Part shown: positions 17,305 to 26,764 of the stretch, piece after piece
How positions within the stretch are numbered: position 1 is the stretch's first letter
Layout: every line of letters starts with the position of its first letter
Source of the DNA: Geomonas limicola
Lineage (GTDB): Bacteria > Desulfobacterota > Desulfuromonadia > Geobacterales > Geobacteraceae
Reading direction: 5' to 3'
Length of the DNA: 64,000 nt
Assembly: GCF_014193675.1 (NCBI RefSeq)
Contig: NZ_BLXZ01000003.1
Span: forward strand, 124,001 to 188,000
Notes under the pieces: generated by a model
Told to the model about the DNA's origin: nothing
The model's database searches: none
Seen by the model: the letters and a program-made list of their open reading frames with translations, nothing else
Position numbers and translations under genes: made by a program

Positions 17305-18399
17305 CTACACATTGAACCTGAAGTGCATCACGTCGCCGTCCTGCACTACGTATTCCTTACCTTCCAGGCGCATCAGCCCCTTTTCCTTGGCACCCGACTC
17401 GCCGCCTGCGGCGATGTAGTCCTCGTAGGCGATCACCTCGGCACGGATGAAACCCTTCTCGAAGTCGGAGTGGATCACCCCGGCCGCACCGGGGGCCTTG
17501 GTCCCCTTGGTGATGGTCCAGGCACGCACTTCCTTGACCCCCGCGGTGAAGTAGGTGATGAGACCCAAAAGCTCGTAGCCGGAGCGGATCAGGCGATCGA
17601 GCCCGGACTCGGCGAGTCCCATCTCCTCAAGGAAGACCTGCTTCTCCTCGCCCTCGAGTTCGGAGATCTCGGCTTCGATGGAGCCGCAGATGAAGACCAC
17701 GCCGTTACCTTCGCGGGCAGCCAGCTGGCGCACTTCTTCGACGTAGGGGTGCTTGCCGTCCAGGTCGTCTTCGGCCACGTTGGCGACGTAGAGCACCGGC
17801 TTTGCCGTCATCAGGTGCATGTCGCGCAGAATCAGCCGCTCGTCCTCGTTCTCGGCCAGGTCGCGGGGCGAGAGCCCCTTCTCCAGGGTCGACTTCACCT
17901 TGAGGCAGAACTCAACATCTTCCTTGGCCTTCTTGTCGCCGCTTCTGGCCTGCTTCTCGGTACGCTGCAACCGTTTCTCGACGGTATCGAGGTCGGCCAG
18001 AGCCAACTCGGTCTGGATCACCTCGATGTCGCGCACCGGGGAGACGCTGCCGTTTACGTGCACCACGTTCTCGTTCTCGAAGCAGCGCACCACGTGCAGG
18101 ATGGCGTCCACCGAGCGGATGTGCCCCAGGAACTTGTTGCCCAACCCCTCGCCCTGGCTGGCACCCTTCACCAGCCCCGCGATGTCCAGGAACTCGATGG
18201 TGGTGGGGAGGATGCGCTCCGGATGCACGATCTCGGCAAGTTTATCCATGCGCGGGTCCGGCACCGAGACGATCCCCACGTTGGGGTCGATGGTGCAGAA
18301 CGGGTAGTTGGCCGACTCGGCACCAGCCGAGGTGAGCGCGTTGAAGATGGTGGACTTGCCGACGTTGGGCAGACCGACGATGCCGCAGTTGAAACCCAT
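17305..18399 (-). CDS. ychF: ribosome-binding ATPase YchF (Obg family)
   Basis: Redox-regulated P-loop ATPase that binds ribosomes. 364 residues, the family length. G1 GLPNVGKST near residue 8, switch region [16 protein letters not shown] near residue 65, and a divergent G4 motif compatible with ATP preference ([11 protein letters not shown] near 200). C-terminal TGS domain ends in [10 protein letters not shown]. The ATG at 18399 gives the universal start [17 protein letters not shown] precedes it, and this SD borders a CAATTGA heptamer array. Last gene of prs-rplY-pth-ychF. Confidence 0.97.
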   Translation of the reverse strand: MGFNCGIVGLPNVGKSTIFNALTSAGAESANYPFCTIDPNVGIVSVPDPRMDKLAEIVHPERILPTTIEFLDIAGLVKGASQGEGLGNKFLGHIRSVDAILHVVRCFENENVVHVNGSVSPVRDIEVIQTELALADLDTVEKRLQRTEKQARSGDKKAKEDVEFCLKVKSTLEKGLSPRDLAENEDERLILRDMHLMTAKPVLYVANVAEDDLDGKHPYVEEVRQLAAREGNGVVFICGSIEAEISELEGEEKQVFLEEMGLAESGLDRLIRSGYELLGLITYFTAGVKEVRAWTITKGTKAPGAAGVIHSDFEKGFIRAEVIAYEDYIAAGGESGAKEKGLMRLEGKEYVVQDGDVMHFRFNV

Positions 18400-18408
18400 G
18401 TTTGACCT

Positions 18409-18443
18409 CAATTGACAATTGACAATGGACAATTGGCAATGTG
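18409..18443. repeat. CAATTGA heptamer array upstream of ychF
   Basis: Five 7-bp units (CAATTGA, CAATTGA, CAATGGA, CAATTGG, CAATGTG) lie directly upstream of the ychF SD. They face the inverted array at 18554-18581. Confidence 0.9.
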
Positions 18444-18553
18444 TGAAACTCCAATCGCTAAAGGTAAATGCAACGGAGCTATGTAAAAGGTAGAGTAGCG
18501 TCCCCCAAAGATACTGTCGCAATCCTCATAGACAGTACATTTGGCTTTTCATT

Positions 18554-18581
18554 GTCAATTGTCAATCGTCAATCGTCAATT
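18554..18581. repeat. inverted partner array, GTCAATY units, at the pth 3' end
   Basis: Four units (GTCAATT, GTCAATC, GTCAATC, GTCAATT), reverse-complementary to the array at 18409-18443 with 110 bp between. The pth stop codon (18576-18578) lies inside the array. Confidence 0.9.
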
Positions 18582-19151
18582 GAGCTTTTTATTATGATGA
18601 ATGCTCATCGCCTTGGGCAGCCCCTCCTTGAGGAGCATTTCCATGGAGTCGATCACCCCGTCCAGCACGTTCAAAAGCCCGTCCATCTCCTCCTTGTGGA
18701 AGTTGGACAGGACGTAGTTGGAGACGTCGCCGTGCACCGGCCGACCGATCCCCATGCGCACCCGCAGGTACTCCTTGCTCCCCAGCTCCTGGTCGATGGA
18801 CCTAAGGCCGTTGTGCCCGCCGTGACCGCCGCCCAGCTTGAGCCGCACGCTCCCGTACGGGATATCGAGATCATCGTGAATGACAATGAGATCGGCAGGG
18901 GTGAGCTTGTAGAAGCGGAGCGCCTCGGCGACCGAGCGTCCGGAGAGGTTCATGAAGGTCTGCGGCTTGAGGAGGATCACGCGCTCCCCCGCCCAGTTCC
19001 CGTCACCAGAAAGCCCGGAAAAGGCTTTCTTGGTGACGGAGATACCGGCCTGGCGGGAAAGACGGTCTAAAACCATGAAACCCGCGTTGTGGCGGGTCCA
19101 TGAGTACTGTGGCCCGGGGTTCCCGAGCCCTACGATAAGTTTTGCCGCCAT
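18576..19151 (-). CDS. pth: peptidyl-tRNA hydrolase
   Basis: Releases tRNA from prematurely dropped peptidyl-tRNA. 191 residues, normal length. The catalytic His lies in YSWTRHNAGFMVLDRL near residue 20; substrate Asn residues are in GLGNPG (10) and KPQTFMNLSGRSV (about 70). VIHDDLDIPYGSVRLK supplies the conserved Asp. The last residues and the TGA stop are formed by the heptamer array, so the true ancestral C-terminus may have differed by a few residues. Starts 11 nt after rplY. Confidence 0.97.
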   Translation of the reverse strand: MAAKLIVGLGNPGPQYSWTRHNAGFMVLDRLSRQAGISVTKKAFSGLSGDGNWAGERVILLKPQTFMNLSGRSVAEALRFYKLTPADLIVIHDDLDIPYGSVRLKLGGGHGGHNGLRSIDQELGSKEYLRVRMGIGRPVHGDVSNYVLSNFHKEEMDGLLNVLDGVIDSMEMLLKEGLPKAMSIHHNKKLN

Positions 19152-19162
19152 GAGCTACCTGA

Positions 19163-19750
19163 CTAGACCGCTGCTTCCTCGCCCTCGCCACCTTTGCGGC
19201 CCAGGATGCTGACCACCGGCGCCTTCGGGTCGTTGAGGATGACGGTACCAACCGGAGCAACCACGTCGGATACGTGCAGGGTATGGCCGACGAGCAGCTC
19301 GGTCACATCGACCTTGATGGCCTCGGGGATGTGCACCGGCAGGCACTCGACTTCCACTTCGTGCAGGGCGAAATCGAGGAAACCGCCGGCTTTCACGCCT
19401 GCGGAGGTACCGGTGAGACGCAGCTGAACGTGAACCTTCACCTTGTCGGCCAGGTTGACCTTGTGCAGGTCGACGTGACGCGGGGTCCCTTTGAGGGAGT
19501 CGACCAGCAGGTCGGCGACGATGACGTTGGCGCCGTTCAGCTCGCCTGCGCCATTGACGGTCAGGATGTGGTTGCGGCCGCCAACGCCGGCGATGGCTTC
19601 GGAAAGCTCCCTCTGGTTCAGCGAAACTGCAACGGGCTCGATCCCCTTGCCGTAGACAACGGCCGGAACGCGGCCGGCAGCCCTCAGGCGGCGGCTGATC
19701 CCTTTGCCGGTTTGCTCTCTCAGTTCAACGTTCAGTACCTGCTTACTCAT
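19163..19750 (-). CDS. rplY: 50S ribosomal protein L25 / general stress protein Ctc
   Basis: 5S rRNA-binding protein of the long CTC type: an N-terminal L25 beta-barrel ([25 protein letters not shown]) and a C-terminal TL5 domain from about residue 95 ([35 protein letters not shown]). 195 residues. Second in the prs-rplY-pth-ychF operon, an arrangement common in many bacteria. Confidence 0.95.
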   Translation of the reverse strand: MSKQVLNVELREQTGKGISRRLRAAGRVPAVVYGKGIEPVAVSLNQRELSEAIAGVGGRNHILTVNGAGELNGANVIVADLLVDSLKGTPRHVDLHKVNLADKVKVHVQLRLTGTSAGVKAGGFLDFALHEVEVECLPVHIPEAIKVDVTELLVGHTLHVSDVVAPVGTVILNDPKAPVVSILGRKGGEGEEAAV

Positions 19751-19820
19751 ACATCCTCCGATGTCAACTTTGATAGGTGCGATTCACTATGTCAATGAAG
19801 CTTGTCGCTAAATAGATGGG

Positions 19821-20771
19821 TTATACGAACAGCGAACTGACCGACTCATCCTCGTGGATGCGGCGGATCGCCTCACCCAGAAGCTCGGCCACCGACAGCA
19901 CCCGGATCTTCTCGGTCGCCGCGGCCTTGTCGCCCAGCGGGATGGTGTCGGTGATGACCACCTTCTCGATGACCGAGTTGTTGATCCTTTCGATGGCCGG
20001 ACCGGAGAGCACGCCGTGGGTGGCGCAGGCGTACACGTTGGCCGCACCGTGGTCCTTGAGGGCCTGGGCAGCCTGGGTCAGGGTCCCGGCGGTGTCGATC
20101 ATGTCGTCCAGGATGATCGCGGACTTCCCTTTCACGTCACCGATGAGGTGCATCACCTCGGCCACGTTCGGGCCGGAGCGGCGCTTGTCGATCACGGCCA
20201 GGGAGCAGCCGAGACGCTTGGCGAAGGCGCGGGCGCGCTCGGTACCGCCGGCATCCGGGGTGACCATGACCAGGTTCTCGAGGCTGTCGGCGAAGCGGGT
20301 TTTCAGGTGGGCCAACAGGACCGGTGCGGCGTAGAGGTTGTCCACCGGGATGTTGAAGAAGCCCTGGATCTGGCCGGCGTGCAGATCGACGGTCACCACG
20401 CGGTCGGCGCCGGCGGTGGTGATCAGGTCGGCGACCAGCTTCGAAGTGATCGGGGTACGCGGCGCAGCCTTGCGATCCTGGCGGGCGTAGCCGTAATAGG
20501 GGATGACGGCGGTGATGGTGGCTGCCGAAGCGCGCTTCAACGCGTCGATCATGATGAGCAGTTCCATCAGGTGGTTGTTGGTCGGCGCACAGGTTGCCTG
20601 CACCACGTAGATGTCGCGGCCACGCACATTCTCGCCGATTTCCACCATGATCTCGCCATCGGAGAAGGTCTTAACCTTTGCCTTACCGAGAGGAACCTGC
20701 AGAAAGTCGCAGATCTTTTCTGCCAGAACCGGATTGGAATTGCCACTGAACACTCTGATCTTATTTTCCAT
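19821..20771 (-). CDS. prs: ribose-phosphate pyrophosphokinase
   Basis: Makes PRPP from ribose 5-phosphate and ATP for nucleotide, His and Trp synthesis. 316 residues, family length. [13 protein letters not shown] at the N-terminus, the PPi/Mg site [15 protein letters not shown] near residue 125, [16 protein letters not shown] near 165 and the PRPP-binding loop [17 protein letters not shown] near 215 are all intact. First gene of its operon, with a good promoter upstream. Confidence 0.98.
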   Translation of the reverse strand: MENKIRVFSGNSNPVLAEKICDFLQVPLGKAKVKTFSDGEIMVEIGENVRGRDIYVVQATCAPTNNHLMELLIMIDALKRASAATITAVIPYYGYARQDRKAAPRTPITSKLVADLITTAGADRVVTVDLHAGQIQGFFNIPVDNLYAAPVLLAHLKTRFADSLENLVMVTPDAGGTERARAFAKRLGCSLAVIDKRRSGPNVAEVMHLIGDVKGKSAIILDDMIDTAGTLTQAAQALKDHGAANVYACATHGVLSGPAIERINNSVIEKVVITDTIPLGDKAAATEKIRVLSVAELLGEAIRRIHEDESVSSLFV

Positions 20772-20864
20772 TACCTTCCGGCCCTCTTTTCTTCTCGTGT
20801 AATTGCATGGGAATGCCTCGCGGCGCCTGTCCTTGAGGCAGACGCCGGACCCTCGAAACGCTAC

Positions 20865-20893
20865 TTAATACAATAGTTGGGGTGTGAAGTCAA
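20865..20893 (-). promoter_or_regulatory. sigma-70 promoter of prs operon
   Basis: Minus strand -35 TTGACT (20888-20893) and -10 TATTAA (20865-20870), 17-bp spacer, about 95 bp before the prs ATG. Confidence 0.75.
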
Positions 20894-21027
20894 CCGTAAA
20901 AGCAGCTGCCGCGGGCTGAAGCCGACCGGCGGGCGAACCCGAGCACCGGTAAAAGTGCTTCAGTTTCTCCGGCGCGCTGACGATGAGAGACTGTGCGGTC
21001 TACTAGCGCACCAATCGGAGGCCAACC

Positions 21028-21399
21028 ATGCAGCACCGAAGATACCAACGGGTGAAATTTGCAGCACCTGGTGAGCTGCAGCACCAGGGGGTCAGGTACC
21101 GGATCCGGCTGGAGAATATCTCCATGCGTGGCGCCCTGATCAGTTCAAACGAATGCATCATGATCCCCGAAAATGACTGCGCCACCCTCGCCATCGAACT
21201 GGAAAACGAAGATGCCGTCCTGACCGTGGAGGTCCGGGTGGTGCACTCGTTCTTCTCCATGGTCGGTGTCGAATTCGTGCAGGTCGGAGAACTCGCCGAG
21301 CAACTGCTGTTCCGACTGCTCACCCGCATCACGAGCGAGCCCGAACGGCTCGAGCAGGAATGGCAGAACCTGCACGAGCAGCCGGTGGGCCACCCGTAG
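21028..21399 (+). CDS. PilZ-domain protein
   Basis: A single-domain, 123-residue c-di-GMP effector candidate. Both ligand motifs are present: the N-terminal basic RRYQR (residues 4-8) and NISMRG (about 30-35), matching RxxxR and (D/N)xSxxG. The beta-barrel continues through VRVVHSFFSMVGVEFV. GGAGG precedes the ATG. It is divergent from prs and stands alone. Which output it controls (motility, exopolysaccharide, pili) cannot be told. Confidence 0.88.
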   Translation: MQHRRYQRVKFAAPGELQHQGVRYRIRLENISMRGALISSNECIMIPENDCATLAIELENEDAVLTVEVRVVHSFFSMVGVEFVQVGELAEQLLFRLLTRITSEPERLEQEWQNLHEQPVGHP

Positions 21400-21542
21400 C
21401 CAGCTGTCCATCCCCGCCCCCACCGGCCACTTGACCCGTGGCAAATCCACGATACCCTCTAGCAATTCCAGGTCCCACCGCACCACCGATATCCGGGCAG
21501 TTGCACCGTTTACCTCAGTAGAAAATCTATTTTCAGAACCAG

Positions 21543-21571
21543 CGGCTGTTCAGCCAGAAATACTGTATAAT
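21543..21571 (+). promoter_or_regulatory. perfect -10 element in the 21.4-21.8 kb spacer
   Basis: TATAAT at 21566-21571 with a poor -35, about 250 bp before the small Cys-pair protein. Apart from this, the 420-bp spacer 21400-21820 shows no gene or recognised RNA. Confidence 0.4.
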
Positions 21572-21820
21572 CAACTGACACTGCATGTAAGAAGCTCTCG
21601 CACTTTTCAGTCTCAGTAGCTACGGTGTACTGGCACAGGCCCCTCATACCGAAGAACCTCCGCCAGATCGACACGTTGCGCATCCACACCGGGAGAATCG
21701 GGCTATAACATTAAAATCCTTGAAAACTTTGCAATATGAGATTACATTTAGCCTCCGATAGTGCAGAACCTGAAACACGGGTCACCGCTACTGACACTAC
21801 CAGCAAGGGGGAGTAGAACT

Positions 21821-22039
21821 ATGAAGAAGAAATATTTTTGCCCGATCTGTGGAAACAGTGAACTGACCAACATGTTCATCACCACCCCCAAGGGAAAAAA
21901 CATTTCTCTGCACCTCTCTTCGCAAGCCGCCATACGAAAGGCTTCCGGCCAAGTCTGCTGCATTGTCTGCCAGCAGACCTGGAACGTGACCGACTTCCAA
22001 AAAGCCCGCCAGGAACAAGCGACCGGCACCTCTCTCTGA
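21821..22039 (+). CDS. small Cys-pair (zinc-ribbon-like) protein
   Basis: A 72-residue protein with CPIC near residue 7 and CCIVC near residue 48, a spacing compatible with a zinc ribbon, plus a basic, polar middle (TPKGKNISLHL). No known family is assigned. GGGGGAG precedes the ATG at 21821, which was preferred over an upstream ATG. It is too small for enzyme activity; a nucleic-acid- or protein-binding role is the usual guess for such ribbons. Confidence 0.65.
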   Translation: MKKKYFCPICGNSELTNMFITTPKGKNISLHLSSQAAIRKASGQVCCIVCQQTWNVTDFQKARQEQATGTSL

Positions 22040-22211
22040 CCGTTTTGCCGCATCTCCCCCGATGCGCCAGGCGCCCCGGCACACTCCCAGTGCCGCCTGA
22101 AACGATAGGCGCCTTGACCAGGAGCAAACATTCAGAAACCTCTATAGATTATTCACGACCGCTTTGCTAGAATGAGAGGGTAGAAATAAGGTTGCCAACG
22201 GAGGTACCAGT

Positions 22212-22334
22212 ATGGACACCAATCTCTGCCCGAAGTGCCACGGCAAAGGAAAAATCCTGACCAAATCCCGTCAGACCGGTTACGAGGAAATGGAAGTTCC
22301 CTGCAGCATGTGCAAGGGCTCGGGACGCAAATAA
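22212..22334 (+). CDS. 40-residue protein with two DnaJ-type CxxCxGxG motifs
   Basis: A very small ORF, MDTNLCPKCHGKGKIL..., with CPKCHGKG near residue 6 and CSMCKGSG near residue 32. These are two copies of the CxxCxGxG unit that forms a zinc centre in DnaJ. GGAGGTACCAGT before the ATG is an excellent ribosome-binding site and a terminator follows, which supports a real gene. Role unknown; it may bind unfolded protein or act as a zinc or redox module. Confidence 0.75.
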   Translation: MDTNLCPKCHGKGKILTKSRQTGYEEMEVPCSMCKGSGRK

Positions 22335-22374
22335 GGCCGCACAGGCATGACAACATAGGCTAAACGCGAAAAAC

Positions 22375-22404
22375 AAAACCCCTGTCATCGGACAGGGGTT
22401 TTTT
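22375..22404. terminator. bidirectional terminator
   Basis: AAAACCCCTGTC/GACAGGGGTTTT around ATCG, with T runs on both strands, between two convergent genes. Confidence 0.9.
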
Positions 22405-22434
22405 GTTGCCTGAGCGCCGGTTCGACGGGAAGTT

Positions 22435-25017
22435 TTAGAGCGTCAGCACAAAGAGCGCCGTCACCAGGGTCACCAGCAGGCGGTGGCAGAAAAGGCCCCG
22501 GCGACTCAACCCTTCCTGCTGCTGCAGGCGTCCCAGCTCGACCCAGGAGATGCGCCAACCGATCAGGATGAGCGGATAGATGAAAAGCCGCAGGGTCCCC
22601 AAGTCCGGGGTAAGGCGCGCGGCGTCGAGGACTCCGTCCAGGCCGATTACGGCGAGGGTTAAGGGGACCAGCCGGGCGCCCCCCTCCACCAGCGGGCGGA
22701 AGTAGATCAGGAAGAGCCCGATGGCAGCCAGCGGCAGGTAGGTGATCCCGCTGCCGGTGAAGACCTGCTGCCAGCGGTTTTTCCCGGTGCCGGCCGAGGC
22801 GACGAGGGCCAGTCCCGCGACGACCGTCAGGGTGGCCAGGGCGTAGAGATACTCACGGACGCCCCACAGGGTGTGCGGAAAGTACTCCGGCTGGCGCCCG
22901 GCGAAGATCGGGGTAAGTTTGGCCGCCAGCACCACGCCGACGAGCGTCACCGAGAAGAGCGCCTCGGCGAAGCCGCGCTTGGCCTTGGCGCGGATCCCCC
23001 AGGCGGGGTGACGCAGGTCGAGCTGCATGGAGTGGTGCGGGCAGTTGCGCACGCAGTCCAGGCAGAGGATACAGTGGTCTGAGGTGTCCAGGGCCGACGG
23101 GTGCAGCCCCATGGGGCACCCCTTCTCCTTGATGCAGTCGTCGACCCGGCAGCGCGAGTGGCAGACGTTGTGGTTACTGTGCATCTCAAGGATCGAGATG
23201 CGCGACACCAGTCCCACGATGCGCCCCAAGGGACAGAGGAACTTGCACCAGCCGCGCCGCCCGATGATAAGGTCGGCCAGCACCGTCGCCGCCAGCATGG
23301 CGGAAAGCAGCAGCCCGGTGGCGAAGGCTCGGGTGAACATCCCGGTCCCCTGCTCCAGCAGGAGGATGAGCACCAGTCCGGCGAAGCTCAGCGCCGGCCC
23401 CCAGCGTTTGAGCCAGCGGCTCGGCTCGTGCACCACCCGGGTCTTCACCCCGAGGTACTCGCCGATTGCCTCCATCGGGCAGTAGCTGCACCAGCCACGC
23501 GCCAGCAAGAAGGCGGTGAAAAGGAGCGCCGGCCATCCCAGGGTCCAGGCGGCCAGGTTCGCCGGGTTGTCCAGGGGAGGCCCCAGAAAGAGGTAGACGA
23601 TGACCAGGAGGAACAAGGGCACCGTGGTCCAGCGCAGCTTGCGCGGGTACTCACCCTTGCGGGCCACCTGCTCGAGGCCGGCCACGGAGAGCAGGTTGAA
23701 GCGCCCCCCGCCGAAGAGCTGCCCCTGCAGCGAGATGTGCTCGGGGAGGATCACCTCGTCGTCGCAGACCACCACGGCCCGGCTCACGACCTGGTAGAGT
23801 TCGGTGCCGTTCAAGGGCCAGTCGTGGTCCACCAGGAGGTTCATGGCATCCTGGGAGAAGCGGCGCACCTTCTTGTGGTGCTTGGCGTTGAGGGTCTTCA
23901 AAAGACCGCGCGCCACCACGGGGATGTCCTTCTTGCGCTCCCGCAAGGGGATCATGTTGAGCGTCTCGCTGCTTAGGCGCTGGTAGAACGGGGCAAGGAA
24001 CTTACCAACCTCAACCAGCGGCTCCAGGGGCTTGCCGCTGGTGGCGATGATACGGACCTCCGAGCTTCTCAGCCGCGACTCGCCCCGGCGGCTGAACTGG
24101 CCGGTTTCCATGTACTCGACCAGCGCCTGTTGCACCTCGGGGGCCAGGCAGTCCACGTTGCGCAGGATGATGTCGCCCCCCGCCGCAAGCTCCAGCATGC
24201 CGCGGCGCACCCGGCGGCTGCGTTCGTTCTCCTCCGACACCGTGCCGAACAGCGCGGCATCCTGGGCGAGCGCCAGGTGCCCCGCCTCGGGGACCGGGCT
24301 TGCCGATCCGCTCTCCTGCCCCAGGAGCGGCGGCGGAGCGGCGCAGTCTAGAAAGAGCACCGGGCAGGGGATCTCGCTGTGGTAGTGGATGAGGCGCGCG
24401 GCCAGGTCTTTCCAGGTTCCCGGCTCCCCCTGGATCAAGACGTGACTGCGGATCGCGCCCAGCCGCTCGAGGCGCTGGTTCAGGGTGCGCACCCAGGGCG
24501 AGCTGCCGGGGAAGGTACCGAACTCCGGCAACAGCTGCCAGCCGATGATGTTGGTGATCACCTCGCGGTGCTCGTTCTCCTCGCGCTGGTGGCGGTGCGC
24601 CCAGCTCCCCAGCTGGCCGGCGAAGATCCGGCTGATGTTGGCGTAGAGCTTGGGGATCTCGCGCAAGAGCTCCTCGAAATCGGGCCGGGTGAGCCGGGCC
24701 GCGCGCACCGCGGAGATGGCCCGCACGTCCGCCGAGCGCCGCTCGTCGGTCAAGATGGCGCGCTCGCCGATCACGCTCCCCGGGCCAAGCTCCGTAAGGT
24801 TCAGTACCTGCCCGCCCCCCGGGTTGAGCTCGACCCTTACCCGCCCTTCCAGGATCACGAAGAGTTCCTGGGCCGGCTGGTTGCGGGCGAGCATCACCAC
24901 ACCCGAGCCGAACTCGCAGACCTCCAGGCTCCGGGCTACCCGGGCCAGCTCCTCCGCGTCGAACCCGTTGAAAAGCCTGATTCCCGCTATCTGATCGCAA
25001 CTAAGCTGCACGTTCAC
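22435..25017 (-). CDS. cyclic-nucleotide-binding / degenerate NtrC-type AAA+ / membrane polyferredoxin fusion
   Basis: An 860-residue mosaic. Residues about 10-130 form a cNMP-binding domain (LFVILEGRVRVELN, SVIGERAILTDERRSADVRA). About 170-430 is an NtrC-like AAA+ module with Walker A GEPGTWKD, but the GAFTGA sigma-54 loop is absent and Walker B reads ILRNVD. About 480-860 is a NosR/NapH-like membrane part with WCSYCP, WCKFLCP and two 4Fe-4S sets (CHSRCRVDDC..GCP and CILCLDCVRNCP), then more membrane helices. No DNA-binding HTH is seen. Start GTG at 25017 has GGGAG 5 nt upstream; upstream residues look non-coding. Possibly a membrane electron-transfer protein gated by cyclic nucleotide; this is inference. 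Confidence 0.85.
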   Translation of the reverse strand: MNVQLSCDQIAGIRLFNGFDAEELARVARSLEVCEFGSGVVMLARNQPAQELFVILEGRVRVELNPGGGQVLNLTELGPGSVIGERAILTDERRSADVRAISAVRAARLTRPDFEELLREIPKLYANISRIFAGQLGSWAHRHQREENEHREVITNIIGWQLLPEFGTFPGSSPWVRTLNQRLERLGAIRSHVLIQGEPGTWKDLAARLIHYHSEIPCPVLFLDCAAPPPLLGQESGSASPVPEAGHLALAQDAALFGTVSEENERSRRVRRGMLELAAGGDIILRNVDCLAPEVQQALVEYMETGQFSRRGESRLRSSEVRIIATSGKPLEPLVEVGKFLAPFYQRLSSETLNMIPLRERKKDIPVVARGLLKTLNAKHHKKVRRFSQDAMNLLVDHDWPLNGTELYQVVSRAVVVCDDEVILPEHISLQGQLFGGGRFNLLSVAGLEQVARKGEYPRKLRWTTVPLFLLVIVYLFLGPPLDNPANLAAWTLGWPALLFTAFLLARGWCSYCPMEAIGEYLGVKTRVVHEPSRWLKRWGPALSFAGLVLILLLEQGTGMFTRAFATGLLLSAMLAATVLADLIIGRRGWCKFLCPLGRIVGLVSRISILEMHSNHNVCHSRCRVDDCIKEKGCPMGLHPSALDTSDHCILCLDCVRNCPHHSMQLDLRHPAWGIRAKAKRGFAEALFSVTLVGVVLAAKLTPIFAGRQPEYFPHTLWGVREYLYALATLTVVAGLALVASAGTGKNRWQQVFTGSGITYLPLAAIGLFLIYFRPLVEGGARLVPLTLAVIGLDGVLDAARLTPDLGTLRLFIYPLILIGWRISWVELGRLQQQEGLSRRGLFCHRLLVTLVTALFVLTL

Positions 25018-25507
25018 GTAACTCCCTTTATCAGCAACCCTGCCGCCACGGCGGAGTTCCCGGATCCCGGAAACGTCCCTGCAGAAGAAACCCGCCAGGG
25101 CAAGCACTTGGATGGTAACGCATATCGTCCGGGAGGTCCAAGGTGTATACCGATGCCGGATCTCGAGCCGTACCGGGCTTGAGCACCAACCGGCTGAGAA
25201 CCGGGTCCGGTACACATAAAAAAAAGTGCTCCAGTCACAGCGAGAGCTAAACTCCGAAAATCACAGGCAGCGAGATTGGCAAAAACTCATATTTCTCACA
25301 TTTCCAGACAGCAGGCAAAACTACCTGACACTTTCTTTGTTGAAATTTTTTCATAATATTTTACAATCCTCCCCTACGCAGTGACTGATAGTGAAACAGC
25401 GCATCGTCCTGACTGAAAAGCAACCCACCGCCCCAAACGGTGTCAGACCCGATACCTGGGCAGGGCCATCCTCACCCTCAGCACCGACTCACCAAAGGAG
25501 ACGCAGC
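25018..25507. other. divergent spacer with probable glgC promoter
   Basis: TTGAAA (25340-25345) and TACAAT (25362-25367), 16 bp apart, form a plausible promoter for glgC in an AT-rich patch. The leader to 25507 is about 140 bp. No other feature was recognised in this 490-bp spacer. Confidence 0.45.
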
Positions 25508-26746
25508 ATGTTTGGCCAGGACAATGTCGAAAAAAACACCATCGCCATGGTGCTCGCCGGCGGTAAAGGAGAGCAGCTCTGGCCGCTCACCATGAGGCGC
25601 GCCCAGCCGAGCGTGACCTTCGCCGGCAAGTACAAGCTGATCGACTTCGTGCTCTCCAACCTGTTCAACTCGGGGATCAGGAAGGTCTACATCCTCACCC
25701 AGTACCGTGCCTTCTCGCTCAACAAGCACATCCGCGAGTCCTGGGGCAAGTGGACCGGGCTGGGCGAGTTCTTCGTGGCGATCTCCCCGGAGACCAGCAG
25801 CGAGAGCGAGAAGTGGTTCAAGGGGACCGCGGACGCCATCCTGCAGTACCTGCGCTTCGTGGAATCGTCCAACGCGGACTACGTGGCGATCTTCGGGGCC
25901 GACCACATCTACCGCATGGACGTGAGCCAGATGATCAACCAGCACCGCCAAAACCGCGCCGACCTCACCATCGCGGCGATCGAGGTGCCGGCCAGCGAGG
26001 CGCGCCGTTTCGGGGTACTCGCGATGGACGACGAGGGGCGGGTACGCTCTTTCGAGGAGAAACCGGAGTGCCCCGAGGCGATCTCCGGCTGCGAGACCTG
26101 CCTCGTCTCCATGGGGAACTACATCTTCTCCACCCAAAAGCTCATCGAGGTGCTCCAGGAAGGGAAGAAGCGCCACGAGAACCTGGACTTCGGGCGACAC
26201 GTGATCCCCATGATGCTGGAGTCCCGTGACCGGGTCTTCGCCTACGATTTCAAGAACAACGTGATCCCCGGCTTCAAGAGCGAGGAGCGCGGCTACTGGA
26301 AAGACGTGGGGACGCTGGACGCCTACTACCACGCCAACATGGACCTGATCAAATGCACCCCGCAGCTCGACCTGTACAACTACAAGTGGCCGATCCTCAC
26401 CAACCAGGGGAACCTCCCCCCGGCGAAGACGGTGACCGACGGCGAGGGGAACGCGGGGGTGAACCTGGAGTCGCACGTAAGCGGGGGGTGCGTGACCAAC
26501 GGCGCCACGGTGTGCCGCTCCATCCTGGGTCCCTCCTGCCGGGTCAGGAGCAACAGCCTCGTGGAAGACTCGATCCTTTTCGAAAATGTCCAGGTGGGGC
26601 GCCAGGTGAAGATCAAGAAGGCGATCATCGACCGCGGCGTGGTGATTCCGGACCGCACCGTAATCGGCTACGACCGGGAGGAGGATGAGCGCCGCGGCTA
26701 CACGGTGACCGATTCCGGCATCGTGGTGGTACCGCGGAAGGACTAG
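25508..26746 (+). CDS. glgC: glucose-1-phosphate adenylyltransferase (GlgC-type)
   Basis: Makes ADP-glucose for glycogen synthesis. 412 residues: N-terminal nucleotidyltransferase fold and C-terminal left-handed beta-helix (from about residue 300). Conserved FAGKYKLIDFVLSNLFNSGI, YLRFVESSNADYVAIFGADHIYRMD and ERGYWKDVGTLDAY are present. The nucleotide loop reads LAGGKGEQLWPLT; the usual motif is GGxGxRL, so the catalytic Arg position is Gln here, which may lower activity. AAAGGAG before the ATG at 25508 sets the start. Monocistronic, terminator follows. Confidence 0.9.
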   Translation: MFGQDNVEKNTIAMVLAGGKGEQLWPLTMRRAQPSVTFAGKYKLIDFVLSNLFNSGIRKVYILTQYRAFSLNKHIRESWGKWTGLGEFFVAISPETSSESEKWFKGTADAILQYLRFVESSNADYVAIFGADHIYRMDVSQMINQHRQNRADLTIAAIEVPASEARRFGVLAMDDEGRVRSFEEKPECPEAISGCETCLVSMGNYIFSTQKLIEVLQEGKKRHENLDFGRHVIPMMLESRDRVFAYDFKNNVIPGFKSEERGYWKDVGTLDAYYHANMDLIKCTPQLDLYNYKWPILTNQGNLPPAKTVTDGEGNAGVNLESHVSGGCVTNGATVCRSILGPSCRVRSNSLVEDSILFENVQVGRQVKIKKAIIDRGVVIPDRTVIGYDREEDERRGYTVTDSGIVVVPRKD

Positions 26747-26764
26747 AAAACAGTGGACAGTTCC

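Noticed and set aside
22435..25017. Reading the polyferredoxin fusion as a normal sigma-54 activator
   Set aside because: GAFTGA and Walker B residues are absent and no DNA-binding domain exists.
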